DNA of 64,000 nt from Paenilisteria riparia FSL S10-1204 (GTDB taxonomy: Bacteria > Bacillota > Bacilli > Lactobacillales > Listeriaceae), in contig NZ_AODL01000002.1 in the NCBI RefSeq assembly GCF_000525995.1, positions 124,001 to 188,000 on the forward strand, read 5' to 3'. Below, piece after piece: positions 1-8,804 of the stretch (position 1 is the first letter of the stretch; the number at the start of each line of letters is the position of its first letter). Below the pieces are notes generated by a model. It did no database searches. It was not told where the DNA came from and saw only the letters and a program-made list of their open reading frames with translations. The position numbers and the translations under genes are program-made.

Positions 1-1
1 T

Positions 2-1543
2 CTAACTGGTGGATTCCTAGGGGTATTCATGATGGTGCCGCTAAGAAGAATGCTGATTGTTAATGAGCATGAAACTTTACCATATCCAGAAGGAACCGCA
101 TGTGCCGAAGTGCTAAAAACCGGTGAAAAAGGTGGCGGCACACAGGCAAAACTTGTTGTTTTTGGTTTTGCGATTGGTGGTGTTGTCAAGGTTCTTACAG
201 ATGGGTTTAAATTGTTTAGAAGCGATGTGCAGACTGGTATTTATAATTTCCAAAATGCGTTTATCGGGACGCAAATTTATCCCGCATTACTAGGTGTTGG
301 TTTCATTATCGGACCAAAGATTGCTGGGCAGATGGTTGCCGGTGGTTTGATGGCTTCGCTTGTATTGATTCCTTCGATTGCATTTTTCGGAGCGGGAAGT
401 TCAGACGTTATTTTCCCAGCGACGGAAGCTTTGAAAACATTAGATGCCAGTATGATTTGGGATAATTATATTCGTTACATCGGTGCGGGAGCGGTTGCTG
501 CGGGTGGTTTGATTACACTTGCGAAAACGTTACCAGCGATTTGGCAGACGCTTCGTAGTACGATGATAGGCTTGAATAAGAGTAAAGGTTATAAAGTCAT
601 GGAATTGGAGCGTACGGATAAAGATATTCCGATGAAATGGGTTCTGATTGGGATTGCTGTTTTGATTGTGGTGATTGCTTTTGATCCATTTACGAATGTC
701 GGGGTTATCGGAGCGCTTGCAATTGCGATTTTTGGCTTCTTATTTGTAACGGTTGCGTCAAGGATTGTTGGGATTGTTGGTAGTTCTTCGTCGCCTGTTT
801 CTGGGATGACGATTGCGACACTTCTCATTGTGGCGATTGCGTATAAATCGTTTGGTTACACGGGGACAGAGGGAATTATTTTAACATTGACGGTTGCTGC
901 GATTGTTTGTACGGCGCTTGCTGTAGCTGGAGACATTTCCCAAGATTTAAAAACGGGGTATCTAGTTGGTGGAACGCCTTGGAAACAACAAGTGGCGATG
1001 ATGATTGGTGTCATGGCGAGTGGTCTTGTGATGGGGTACATTTTGACATTGCTAGATAATGCGTACGGTATGGGCTCTGAAGCTTTGCCAGCACCGAAAG
1101 CAGCTTTGATGAAAATTTTGGCGGAAGGTATTTTAAATGGTAACTTGCCGTGGACATTAATTTTCATTGGGGTAGCGATTGCGGTTGTGATTGAATTCTT
1201 AGGTTTGAACTCGCTTGTTTTTGCGGTTGGGCTTTACTTGCCGCTAAATATTAGTGCGACAGTTATGTTCGGTGGTTTCGTTCGATTGATCGTGAACCAA
1301 GTGATTAAGCGCAAAAAAGACAAGGAAAAAGCGGTGCGTATTGAGCGTGGAACATTGTTTGCTTCAGGACTTATTGCAGGGGAGTCGTTGCTAGGCGTTA
1401 TTATCGCGTTCATCATTTCGATTAACCCGAATATTATTCCGACAGAATACTTGCTTTCGAATCAGTGGCTGCCATTCTTGGTGTTCTTGATTGTGTGCGC
1501 GCTACTTTACTTCTCCACAGTGCCGCGTAAGCAAAAAGCGTAA
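2..1543 (+). CDS. OPT family oligopeptide transporter (5' end outside window)
   Basis: Membrane transporter of the OPT (oligopeptide transporter) family, expected to import small peptides or metal chelates across the cytoplasmic membrane. The frame is open from base 2, and the first visible residues (LTGGFLGVFMMVPLRR) continue straight into the ATG at 29, so the true start lies before the window. The segment with NEHETLPYPEGTACAEVL is typical of the bacterial branch of OPT. The rest is a long series of hydrophobic segments ending in a short basic tail (PRKQKA). About 513 residues are visible, so only the N-terminus is missing. The PqqD-like gene follows 17 bases downstream and is probably cotranscribed. 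The substrate cannot be read from the sequence. Confidence 0.88.
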   Translation, partial: LTGGFLGVFMMVPLRRMLIVNEHETLPYPEGTACAEVLKTGEKGGGTQAKLVVFGFAIGGVVKVLTDGFKLFRSDVQTGIYNFQNAFIGTQIYPALLGVGFIIGPKIAGQMVAGGLMASLVLIPSIAFFGAGSSDVIFPATEALKTLDASMIWDNYIRYIGAGAVAAGGLITLAKTLPAIWQTLRSTMIGLNKSKGYKVMELERTDKDIPMKWVLIGIAVLIVVIAFDPFTNVGVIGALAIAIFGFLFVTVASRIVGIVGSSSSPVSGMTIATLLIVAIAYKSFGYTGTEGIILTLTVAAIVCTALAVAGDISQDLKTGYLVGGTPWKQQVAMMIGVMASGLVMGYILTLLDNAYGMGSEALPAPKAALMKILAEGILNGNLPWTLIFIGVAIAVVIEFLGLNSLVFAVGLYLPLNISATVMFGGFVRLIVNQVIKRKKDKEKAVRIERGTLFASGLIAGESLLGVIIAFIISINPNIIPTEYLLSNQWLPFLVFLIVCALLYFSTVPRKQKA

Positions 1544-1560
1544 TTGAGGAGCTTTGAAAA

Positions 1561-1905
1561 ATGAAGAGAAAAGAACGACGAAATATGTTGGAAGAGATTC
1601 CGAACTTGAAGGATAACTTAAAACTGGAAGTCGTAGAAAAAGAGAAGTTCTTGATTGTCCCGCGTTCGGCTTGGCTTGAGCGCGTGGCCATCAGGGTTTT
1701 GAAACAACCAGCGATACGGCGGATTAAACTTGATGAACATGGCTATTTTATTTTAACGCAAATGGACGGGAAAACAACGATTCCTGAGATGGAAGAACGG
1801 TTTTCGCGGACGTTTGGAAATGAAGATGGCATGAGCTTGGCAAGACTTGTACGTTTTTTGCAAGTGATGGATTCGTATAGTTGGTTGAAATGGGAAAGAG
1901 AATAA
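1561..1905 (+). CDS. PqqD family protein
   Basis: A 114-residue soluble protein resembling PqqD, the small peptide-chaperone fold that presents precursor peptides to radical SAM enzymes. The core is a basic helical start followed by a segment with LDEHGYFILTQMDGKTTIPE and an ERFSRTFG helix, which is the usual PqqD winged-helix pattern. No PQQ precursor peptide or radical SAM partner is next to it; its neighbour is the OPT transporter upstream, with a GAGGAG ribosome site between them. It may be an orphan PqqD-like protein linked to the transporter. Family assignment is by pattern recognition only, and the function is unknown. Confidence 0.7.
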   Translation: MKRKERRNMLEEIPNLKDNLKLEVVEKEKFLIVPRSAWLERVAIRVLKQPAIRRIKLDEHGYFILTQMDGKTTIPEMEERFSRTFGNEDGMSLARLVRFLQVMDSYSWLKWERE

Positions 1906-1910
1906 GAGGG

Positions 1911-1946
1911 TAGTGGAGATCAGGATTTGGTCTCCACTATTTTTTG
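1911..1946 (+). terminator. Rho-independent terminator after the OPT/PqqD unit
   Basis: Stem TAGTGGAGA / TCTCCACTA with an 11-base loop, followed directly by a run of seven T. It ends the transcript of the transporter and PqqD-like gene. Confidence 0.85.
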
Positions 1947-2069
1947 GTGTAAAATATGGTATGATTTATAGGAATATCGACATGGGGAATCGCGAAATGA
2001 TTTTTTTAGTTGCTAAGAATTTTTGGTTTGACACCGTACGAAGAATGCATGAAAAGGGAGGAGCAGTGC

Positions 2070-2246
2070 ATGAATAAGCCATTTCTTTGGGAGATGATAA
2101 TTTTTATCGTCACTGTAGGCGTAGCGATAATTGTTTTTAATTTGATTGATGACTTGCCTTTGTTAGCCAGGTTTGGGATTAGTGTTGTGATGTTCCTCTG
2201 TATTTTTGAGATTAGTAAATATGTACGAAAACGTTTAAACCACTGA
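2070..2246 (+). CDS. Small membrane protein, 58 aa
   Basis: A short hydrophobic protein with two predicted transmembrane segments (IIFIVTVGVAIIVFNLI and a second around FGISVVMFLCIFEI) and a basic C-terminus. The start at 2070 is chosen because GGGAGGAG lies at a proper distance upstream; a longer frame opens at 2010 but has no ribosome site. It is transcribed alone between two terminators. I do not recognise a family, and no function can be assigned. Confidence 0.55.
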   Translation: MNKPFLWEMIIFIVTVGVAIIVFNLIDDLPLLARFGISVVMFLCIFEISKYVRKRLNH

Positions 2247-2272
2247 TTTAATCGCGAATCAGTGGTTTTTTC
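2238..2272. terminator. Bidirectional terminator between convergent genes
   Basis: Perfect 11-bp stem AACCACTGATT / AATCAGTGGTT with an 8-base loop and a T run on the plus side. The stem overlaps the stop codons of both convergent genes. Confidence 0.85.
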
Positions 2273-3041
2273 TCGTCTTCTTGTAGATCTTTCTTAAGAA
2301 ACTTAAGCTCGGCGATAATCATGATGCTGATGATGATAAGCAAATACCAACTTGTGATTTTGCCGAAGCCGACGAGTTGCCAAGTGACTTCTTGGTTGGG
2401 ATAATACCACGCGCCGAAGAAGCTGGCGATGTTTTCTGCAACCCAAATGAAGAAAGCGATGAGCAGGAAGGAGAGGGATAGCGGCATGTGAAGTCGTTTG
2501 TCGCCGACTGTGAAAAAGACAATGGTGCGCAGGAATAGGAGCAGGACGGCGATGATGAGAATGTAGCGCAAATCCCAGATGTAATGGTGAGTGAAAAAGT
2601 TTAGGTAAATGGCGGTGCAGAGTGTGATGACCAGTCCGCTTTTTGGCCAGTTTGTGACGGTTAGATCGAATCGTTTCCAGGCTTGGCAAATGTAGCTGGC
2701 GACGCTTGAGTACATGAAACCACTGTACAATGGGACGCCAAGAATTTTTGCGTAGCCGGCTTCGGGGTAGGTCCACGAGCCATATGGGTTTTGTAAATTT
2801 CAAGGACAAGCCCGATGATATGAAAAAGCATGATGACTTTGAGTTCATCCCACGTCTCGAGGCCGAATTTGATGAGCAGAAGTTGTGCAATAATGCAGAT
2901 GATGAGCAGTAAATCGTACCTCGGAAGGAACGGAATGGGCAAGTATTTGGAAAAGGCTAGGGACAGGAAAATGATAGCTGGGAAAATACAGCAGAGCATT
3001 TGTTGCCATGTGAACTGCCATAGTAGATTTAGAAAACGCAT
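2248..3041 (-). CDS. DUF817 family membrane protein, frame broken by one missing base
   Basis: Integral membrane protein of the DUF817 family, function unknown. The start at 3041 has a clear AGGAGG site. The N-terminal part (MRFLNLLWQFTWQQ to LEIYKTHM) and the C-terminal part (YSGFMYSSVASYICQAWKRF to the end) lie in different frames. Adding one G after ATGG near 2781 joins them as YKTHMGSWTYPEAGYAKILG and gives 264 residues, a normal length. The break falls in a short G run, so a sequencing error is as likely as a real mutation. The gene follows mobA on the same strand by 19 bases. Confidence 0.75.
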
Positions 3042-3060
3042 GGGAAACCTCCTGAAAAAT

Positions 3061-3629
3061 CTAACGATAGTTTTGGTTAAAGAACGGTGCTTCGTCTTGG
3101 AAGGGCTGTTTTTTTGTATGTAATGCTTGGAGTAAGGAACGTATTCGTAGGTTGTTGTCGCATAATAATGTCTCGATTTCGTCTTTGCAGTAAGGGATGC
3201 AGGCGGTGAGGTAATGTTCTGCGGTGTTTGTGACTGCGTAGGCGTTGTTTTGTTCAATGAGTGTGACGAAAACTTCTGAGGTGACGTTTGGCGTATCGGT
3301 GGGGATAGCAGGTAATGACTGAACGCCTGTTTTTGTGACATCGCTGCGTAAACCCCGCCGAGTGGGCCTTTATCGATGAATGGTGCTTGGTCGGAAAGAA
3401 CTATGACCGCTGTGTGTTTGAACAGTTGATGAATGGCTGGAAAAAGTCGTTCGTTTGTTACGACGAATACGGTATGTACGAGTGGGAGCATTTTGGAGAC
3501 GGTTTGTTCGACCCAAGTTGGTGCGTTGGAAGATTCTTGATACAATGCTTTATCTTCACCAAATCGTGTCGAATTTCCACCAGCTAAAACGATGCCAGCG
3601 ATTAGTTTAGTTTTTGACAAGACGACCAT
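3061..3629 (-). CDS. mobA: Molybdenum cofactor guanylyltransferase MobA, frame broken by one missing base
   Basis: Transfers GMP from GTP to molybdopterin-Mo to form the guanine dinucleotide cofactor that NarG needs. The nucleotide-binding start IAGIVLAGGNSTRFGEDKAL is diagnostic, followed by FIDKGPLGGVYAAM. Near 3314 the frame shifts; inserting one G restores HYLAIPTDTPNVT, the expected DTP motif, and gives 189 residues ending at 3061. The ATG at 3629 overlaps the end of modC by 23 bases; a TTG at 3620 sits at better spacing from AAAGGA and may be the real start. Neighbours modC and modB supply molybdate. The break is probably a sequencing error. Confidence 0.82.
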
Positions 3630-4257
3630 CCTTTATTTTTAAAATTTCTCCGGTTAGGGAGGCTGCTTCTTGGTGGTAATGGGTGACAAAGATAACGGGA
3701 ATGTCGAAATCGCGTGCCATTTGCCCGACGAGTTCGATACAGATGTTGCGTGTGTCTTCGTCAAGGCCGTTGAACGGTTCATCAAGGAGTAGTAAATTAG
3801 GATTCGTAATCATGGCGCGTGCCATTGCTACGCGTTGTTTCTCTCCGCCAGATAGTTTTTGTACGGAGGAGAATAGTAGATGGGATATTTTTAAGTAGTC
3901 GCTTATTTTGCGGACTTGTTGTTCGATTTCTGGGCGTTGTTTTTTTGCTGCTACAAGGCCGAATGCGATGTTGTTAAAGACGTTCATATTTGGAAACAGT
4001 GCTAGGTTTTGGAAGAGATAGCCGACTTTGCGGGCGGATGTTGGGACAAAGATGTCGCTGTAGGTGTTGTCCCACGATGTGTTGTTGAATTCGATGATGC
4101 CTTCGTCGATGCGTTTTAAGCCGCTGATACATTGAAATAAGGTAGATTTTCCCGAGCCGCTTGCGCCCATGATAGCTGTGATTGGTGCGACAAGGTCATA
4201 ATCGATGTCAAGATCGTGAAAGGGGAGTTTCTTTTTGAATTTTAAACGGATTCCCAT
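3607..4257 (-). CDS. modC: Molybdate ABC transporter ATP-binding protein
   Basis: Cytoplasmic ATPase of the molybdate importer. Walker A GASGSGKST is near residue 31, the signature LSGGEKQR in the middle, and Walker B LLLLDEPFNGLDE follows, with the switch histidine in FVTHY. At 216 residues it lacks the C-terminal molybdate-sensing domain of the longer E. coli ModC, as is common in Firmicutes. It follows modB by 3 bases and overlaps mobA. The binding protein modA lies about 9 kb away at 13205, beyond the nar operon. Confidence 0.88.
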   Translation of the reverse strand: MGIRLKFKKKLPFHDLDIDYDLVAPITAIMGASGSGKSTLFQCISGLKRIDEGIIEFNNTSWDNTYSDIFVPTSARKVGYLFQNLALFPNMNVFNNIAFGLVAAKKQRPEIEQQVRKISDYLKISHLLFSSVQKLSGGEKQRVAMARAMITNPNLLLLDEPFNGLDEDTRNICIELVGQMARDFDIPVIFVTHYHQEAASLTGEILKIKDGRLVKN

Positions 4258-4260
4258 GGG

Positions 4261-4932
4261 TTACATTCCTCTCATTAGGTTGGTTTGGCGGACGGTTAGG
4301 ATATGGATGACTAGTAGTGCGAAAACGCCGATGATGACATTGATGATGCCAAGGTAAATCGCGGTGCGCATGTCACCTTGTTGCACCATGAAATAAATGC
4401 TAGATGCGATTGTATTGGTTTTGCCTTCGATATATCCTGCGACCATGAGGCTGGCTCCGAATTCACCCATCGCTCTGCAAAAACTAAGTAAAATCCCAGC
4501 TAGGATTGGCTGCCAGCAATTCGGTAAAATGACTTTGAAAAAGATGGTTCTTGTGGTGGCGGAGAGCGTTTGCGCGGCCCAAACTAAGTCGTGGTCAATG
4601 GATAAGAAGGCGCTTTTTAGGCCTTGGTACATAATTGGCAAAATGATGATAGTTGTGGCAATGATGGCGCCGGCTAGTGTGAAGATGAAGCTGTAGTTGA
4701 AGCTATTCCACAAAAAGGCACCGAGCAAATCGTTCTTGCCGAAGAGACCTAGCAGGATGAGACCGACGACGGTTGGTGGTAATACGAGTGGTAGTAAAAT
4801 GATGATTTCGATACCTAATTGGAATTTTGATTTATGGTTAGCAAAATAATAACTGAGCGGTAGCATTGATAAAAACGCGAGAAATGTGGATACAATCGCG
4901 ACGATAAGTGAATGCAAAACGGGTGTGAGCAT
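4261..4932 (-). CDS. modB: Molybdate ABC transporter permease
   Basis: Membrane subunit of the molybdate importer, 223 residues with about five or six hydrophobic segments. The cytoplasmic coupling loop carries the typical run LSFCRAMGEFGASLMVAGYI and the upstream LPPTVVGLILLGLFG pattern of ModB. It begins the minus-strand unit modB-modC-mobA-DUF817. Its start is preceded by GGAGG within 5 to 10 bases. It is divergent from narG, with a 200-bp shared regulatory region. The family is clear, and the molybdate assignment rests on ModC, MobA and the moa genes nearby. Confidence 0.88.
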   Translation of the reverse strand: MLTPVLHSLIVAIVSTFLAFLSMLPLSYYFANHKSKFQLGIEIIILLPLVLPPTVVGLILLGLFGKNDLLGAFLWNSFNYSFIFTLAGAIIATTIIILPIMYQGLKSAFLSIDHDLVWAAQTLSATTRTIFFKVILPNCWQPILAGILLSFCRAMGEFGASLMVAGYIEGKTNTIASSIYFMVQQGDMRTAIYLGIINVIIGVFALLVIHILTVRQTNLMRGM

Positions 4933-5024
4933 TGTTTAGGACCTCCAAGAACGGTTTTACTATGTATTCTTTTCTATTATGTTGTTCCGAGCGTGCAATG
5001 TCAAAGAATATAAGTGAAAAAATA

Positions 5025-5068
5025 TAGGGATTTTCCCGATGTCAAAAAGTACTCGAAGTTGTTATTAT
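5025..5068 (+). promoter_or_regulatory. narG promoter with a GC-rich palindrome at about -43
   Basis: A TATTAT -10 candidate at 5063-5068 has no good -35 box. Instead, an inverted repeat TAGGG-N5-CCCGA (5025-5039) is centred about 43 bases before the expected start of transcription. That is the usual position for an activator of a weak promoter. It resembles the GC-rich palindromes reported for NreC-type nitrate regulators, but no such regulator is in the window. Confidence 0.4.
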
Positions 5069-5132
5069 CAAATCAAGTAAGGAAACAATAACTTTGTTTG
5101 TGAATATGATAACAAGAATGAGGTGGTACATA

Positions 5133-8100
5133 GTGAGGAAAAAAGGTTTGCGTTTTTTTAAGAGAACGGAGAAATTTAACGGAAATTGGACCGTGATGGA
5201 GGAAAAAAGTCGAGCTTGGGAGAAAATGTATCGTGATCGTTGGAGTCATGATAAAGTCGTTCGAACAACGCACGGTGTGAACTGTACGGGTTCGTGTAGT
5301 TGGCAAGTTTTTGTGAAAAACGGGATTATTACGTGGGAAAACCAAGCGACGGATTACCCGAGTTGTGGTCCGGACATGCCGGAATTTGAACCGCGTGGCT
5401 GCCCTCGTGGGGCGAGTTTTTCGTGGTATGAGTATAGTCCTTTACGTGTGAAATATCCATACGTGCGCGGGAAATTGTGGCGTTTATGGCAAAATGCGTT
5501 GCGCCAGTATAACAATCCTGTGGATGCGTGGGCGAGCATTGTGGAAGACCCTGAGAAGGCGCAAAGTTATAAGAGTGCGCGTGGTAAGGGTGGACAAATT
5601 CGGGTGACGTGGCAAGAAGCGTACTACATGATTGCGGCGATGCTGATTTACACGATTAAAAAATATGGTCCTGACCGCTTGGCTGGTTTTACGCCAATTC
5701 CTGCGATGTCGATGATTAGTTATGCGGCTGGTTCGCGCTTTTTGACGTTGCTTGGTGGGGAAATGTTGAGTTTCTATGATTGGTATGCGGATTTACCGCC
5801 TGCTTCGCCTCAAATTTGGGGAGAACAAACGGATGTGCCGGAGTCGAGTGACTGGTATAATGCGGGCTACATTATGATGTGGGGCTCGAATGTGCCGCTG
5901 ACGCGGACGCCGGATGCGCATTTCATGACGGAAGTTCGTTATAAGGGGACAAAAGTGGTTGCGGTGGCGCCGGATTATGCGGAGAATGTGAAATTTGCTG
6001 ATAACTGGTTGGCGCCGAATCCCGGGACGGATGCTGCTTTAGCGCAAGCGATGACGCATGTTATTTTGAAGGAATTTTATGTAGAGCGCGCGGAGCCTTT
6101 GTTTATAGATTATGCGAAACAGTTTACGGATTTGCCGTTCTTGTTGTTGCTGGATGAGACGGAAAAAGGCTTGACGCCAGGACGTTTTTTGCGTCAGGAA
6201 GATTTGTACGGTGGGCTTGCTAGTGAGTCGCATGCGGATTGGAAGACGTGCTTAATCGATGAGGTGACGGGTGAGATTGTCGTGCCAAATGGGACGATGG
6301 GGCAGCGCTGGGAAGATGGCGTGAAATGGAACTTGTCGCTTGAACGGGAAGATGGCACGATGATTCAGCCAGCGATGACGGTTGGACTAGATAGCTTTGA
6401 TACGGTTGCGTTTCCTTATTTTGATAATCATGGTAACGGGATTTTTGAACGGGAGTTGCCGGTTCGGGAAATTACGCTTGCGGATGGTTCAAAGCGCTTA
6501 GTGGCGACGGTGTATGATGTGATGTTAAGTCAATATGGTGTGTCGCGTCATGCGGAAGATAAGATGGCGGCGCGAGGTTTGGATGACTCGGATAGCTTGT
6601 ATACGCCAGCTTGGCAAGAGCCGATTACTGGTGTGAAAGCGGATATTGTGACGCAAATTGCTCGTGAGTTTGCGCAAAATGCGATTGATACTGGCGGTCG
6701 TTCGATGATTATTATGGGTGCTGGCATTAATCACTGGTTTAATAGTGACACGATTTACCGCTCGATTTTGAATTTGGTTATTTTGACGGCATCTCAGGGT
6801 GTGAACGGCGGAGGCTGGGCACATTATGTTGGTCAGGAAAAATGTCGCCCGATTGAAGGCTGGCAAACAGTGGCTTTTGCAAAAGATTGGCAAGGCGCTG
6901 TGAGACAACAAAACGCGACGAGCTTCTGGTATTTTGCGACGGATCAGTGGCGTTATGAGGAAATGGACACGGATGCGTTGAAGTCTCCTCTAGCGCAAAA
7001 AACGAGCTACAAACATCCAGCGGACTACAATGTTTTAGCTGCGCGACTTGGCTGGTTGCCATCGTATCCGCAGTTTAACAAAAACAGCTTGTTATTCGCG
7101 GCTGAAAATGAAGGCAAATCGGATGCGGAAATTGTATCGGGTATTGTCGATGATTTGAAAAATGAGAAGTTGCAATTTGCAGTGGAAGATCCGGATAATC
7201 CAGTGAACTTCCCGCGTGGCCTTTTTGTATGGCGGTCCAATCTTGTTTCTTCTAGTGGGAAGGGCCAGGAATACTTCATGAAGCATTTGTTTGGAACGAC
7301 GAATAATTTGTTGTCGACGCCAAATGATGAGTTCAAGCCAGAGGAAATTGTATGGCGTGATGATGAAGTGGAAGGGAAATTGGACATGATGGTGACGCTT
7401 GACTTCCGGATGACGGCGACGCCAATTTATTCGGATGTAGTGTTACCTGCTGCGACGTGGTATGAGAAGACGGATATTTCTAGTACGGATATGCATCCTT
7501 TTGTTCACCCGTTTAACCCTGCGATTAGCCCACTTTGGGAGTCGAAATCGGATTGGAACATTTTTAAAGATTTAAGCCAAACGTTTTCTGATATGGCCAA
7601 AATTCACTTGCATGAAGTGCAGCGCGATGTTGTGATGTTGCCGCTAAATCATGATTCGCAAATGGAGATTTCGCAATCCTACGGTGAGATTAAAGACTGG
7701 AAGAAAGGCGAAGTGGAAGCTATTCCTGGTAAAACAATGCCACATTTCCAATTTGTCGAGCGGGATTATACGCAGATTTATGATAAGTTCATTACGCTTG
7801 GCCCAAATGTAGGGACTGGCAAGGTCGGCGCGCACGGGACGCAGTTCTCGGTTGCTGAAGAATATGAAGAAATGAAACGCATTAATGGGATTTATGAGGA
7901 TGACACGATTAAAAATGAGAAGCCAGTGATGGAGACGGAACGGCAAGCAGCGAATGCAATTTTGCATATTTCAAGTGCGACGAACGGAAAAGTAGCGGTT
8001 CGAGCTTGGAAAGTGGCAGAGGATGCGACGGGTGTGGAACTTCGCGACTTGGCACAATCACGGGAAGCGGAACGGATTACGTTTGAGAGTATTACGGCGC

Positions 8101-8804
8101 AACCGCGTGAGGTTATTCCAACGCCAGTGTTTACGGGTTCAAATACTGACGGCAAGCGTTATTCACCGTTTACAACGAACATTGAACGGCTTGTACCTTT
8201 CCGGACGTTAACGGGACGCCAACATTTTTATATTGATCATGAGATGTTTTTACAATATGGTGAGGCATTGCCGGTTTATAAGCCAACGTTGCCACCTCAA
8301 GTTTTTGCACCTAGGGATAAGCAGATTGAGGAGACGCCAGATACGATTGTATTGCGTTATTTGACACCGCATGGTAAATGGAATATCCATAGTATGTACC
8401 AAGATAATCAGCATATGTTGACGCTTTTCCGTGGTGGCCCGAACGTATGGATTAACCACGAAGATGCGGCGGCTGGAAATATTAAGGATAATGATTGGCT
8501 AGAAGTATACAATCGTAATGGTGTCGTGACGGCGCGTGCAGTCGTGAGTCACAGAATGCCGAAGGGGACGATGTATATGTACCATGCGCAAGACCGTCAT
8601 ATCAATGTTCCAGGAACGTCAATTACAGGAACACGCGGTGGCAGTCACAATGCGCCAACGAAAATCCACATGAAACCTACACAAATGGTTGGCGGTTACG
8701 CACAGCTAAGCTACGGTTTCAACTACTATGGACCAATTGGAAATCAGCGCGATCTCTATGTTGCAGTCCGGAAATTGAACGAGGTGAATTGGCTTGAAGA
8801 TTAA
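5133..8804 (+). CDS. narG: Respiratory nitrate reductase alpha subunit
   Basis: Catalytic subunit of the membrane-bound nitrate reductase, reducing nitrate to nitrite with a Mo-bisMGD cofactor. It has 1223 residues from a GTG at 5133, placed by AGGTGG just upstream and by agreement with the length of B. subtilis NarG. The FS0 cluster motif is near the N-terminus: HGVNCTGSCSW followed by a later cysteine in EPRGCPRGASFSW. Cofactor-binding landmarks include WGSNVPLTRTPDAHF and SMISYAAGSRF. No twin-arginine signal is needed, since the active site faces the cytoplasm. It overlaps narH by 11 bases and is intact over its full length. Confidence 0.95.
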   Translation: MRKKGLRFFKRTEKFNGNWTVMEEKSRAWEKMYRDRWSHDKVVRTTHGVNCTGSCSWQVFVKNGIITWENQATDYPSCGPDMPEFEPRGCPRGASFSWYEYSPLRVKYPYVRGKLWRLWQNALRQYNNPVDAWASIVEDPEKAQSYKSARGKGGQIRVTWQEAYYMIAAMLIYTIKKYGPDRLAGFTPIPAMSMISYAAGSRFLTLLGGEMLSFYDWYADLPPASPQIWGEQTDVPESSDWYNAGYIMMWGSNVPLTRTPDAHFMTEVRYKGTKVVAVAPDYAENVKFADNWLAPNPGTDAALAQAMTHVILKEFYVERAEPLFIDYAKQFTDLPFLLLLDETEKGLTPGRFLRQEDLYGGLASESHADWKTCLIDEVTGEIVVPNGTMGQRWEDGVKWNLSLEREDGTMIQPAMTVGLDSFDTVAFPYFDNHGNGIFERELPVREITLADGSKRLVATVYDVMLSQYGVSRHAEDKMAARGLDDSDSLYTPAWQEPITGVKADIVTQIAREFAQNAIDTGGRSMIIMGAGINHWFNSDTIYRSILNLVILTASQGVNGGGWAHYVGQEKCRPIEGWQTVAFAKDWQGAVRQQNATSFWYFATDQWRYEEMDTDALKSPLAQKTSYKHPADYNVLAARLGWLPSYPQFNKNSLLFAAENEGKSDAEIVSGIVDDLKNEKLQFAVEDPDNPVNFPRGLFVWRSNLVSSSGKGQEYFMKHLFGTTNNLLSTPNDEFKPEEIVWRDDEVEGKLDMMVTLDFRMTATPIYSDVVLPAATWYEKTDISSTDMHPFVHPFNPAISPLWESKSDWNIFKDLSQTFSDMAKIHLHEVQRDVVMLPLNHDSQMEISQSYGEIKDWKKGEVEAIPGKTMPHFQFVERDYTQIYDKFITLGPNVGTGKVGAHGTQFSVAEEYEEMKRINGIYEDDTIKNEKPVMETERQAANAILHISSATNGKVAVRAWKVAEDATGVELRDLAQSREAERITFESITAQPREVIPTPVFTGSNTDGKRYSPFTTNIERLVPFRTLTGRQHFYIDHEMFLQYGEALPVYKPTLPPQVFAPRDKQIEETPDTIVLRYLTPHGKWNIHSMYQDNQHMLTLFRGGPNVWINHEDAAAGNIKDNDWLEVYNRNGVVTARAVVSHRMPKGTMYMYHAQDRHINVPGTSITGTRGGSHNAPTKIHMKPTQMVGGYAQLSYGFNYYGPIGNQRDLYVAVRKLNEVNWLED

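Noticed and set aside
2303-2890. A 195-residue frame antisense and shifted within the DUF817 gene
   Set aside because: Composition is rich in His, Arg and Ser with no domain; it is a shadow of the real membrane protein frame.
5099-5114. FNR-like site TGTGA-N6-TAACA before narG
   Set aside because: It lies only about 20 bases before the GTG start and downstream of the likely promoter, so it cannot sit at an activating distance; one half site also deviates.
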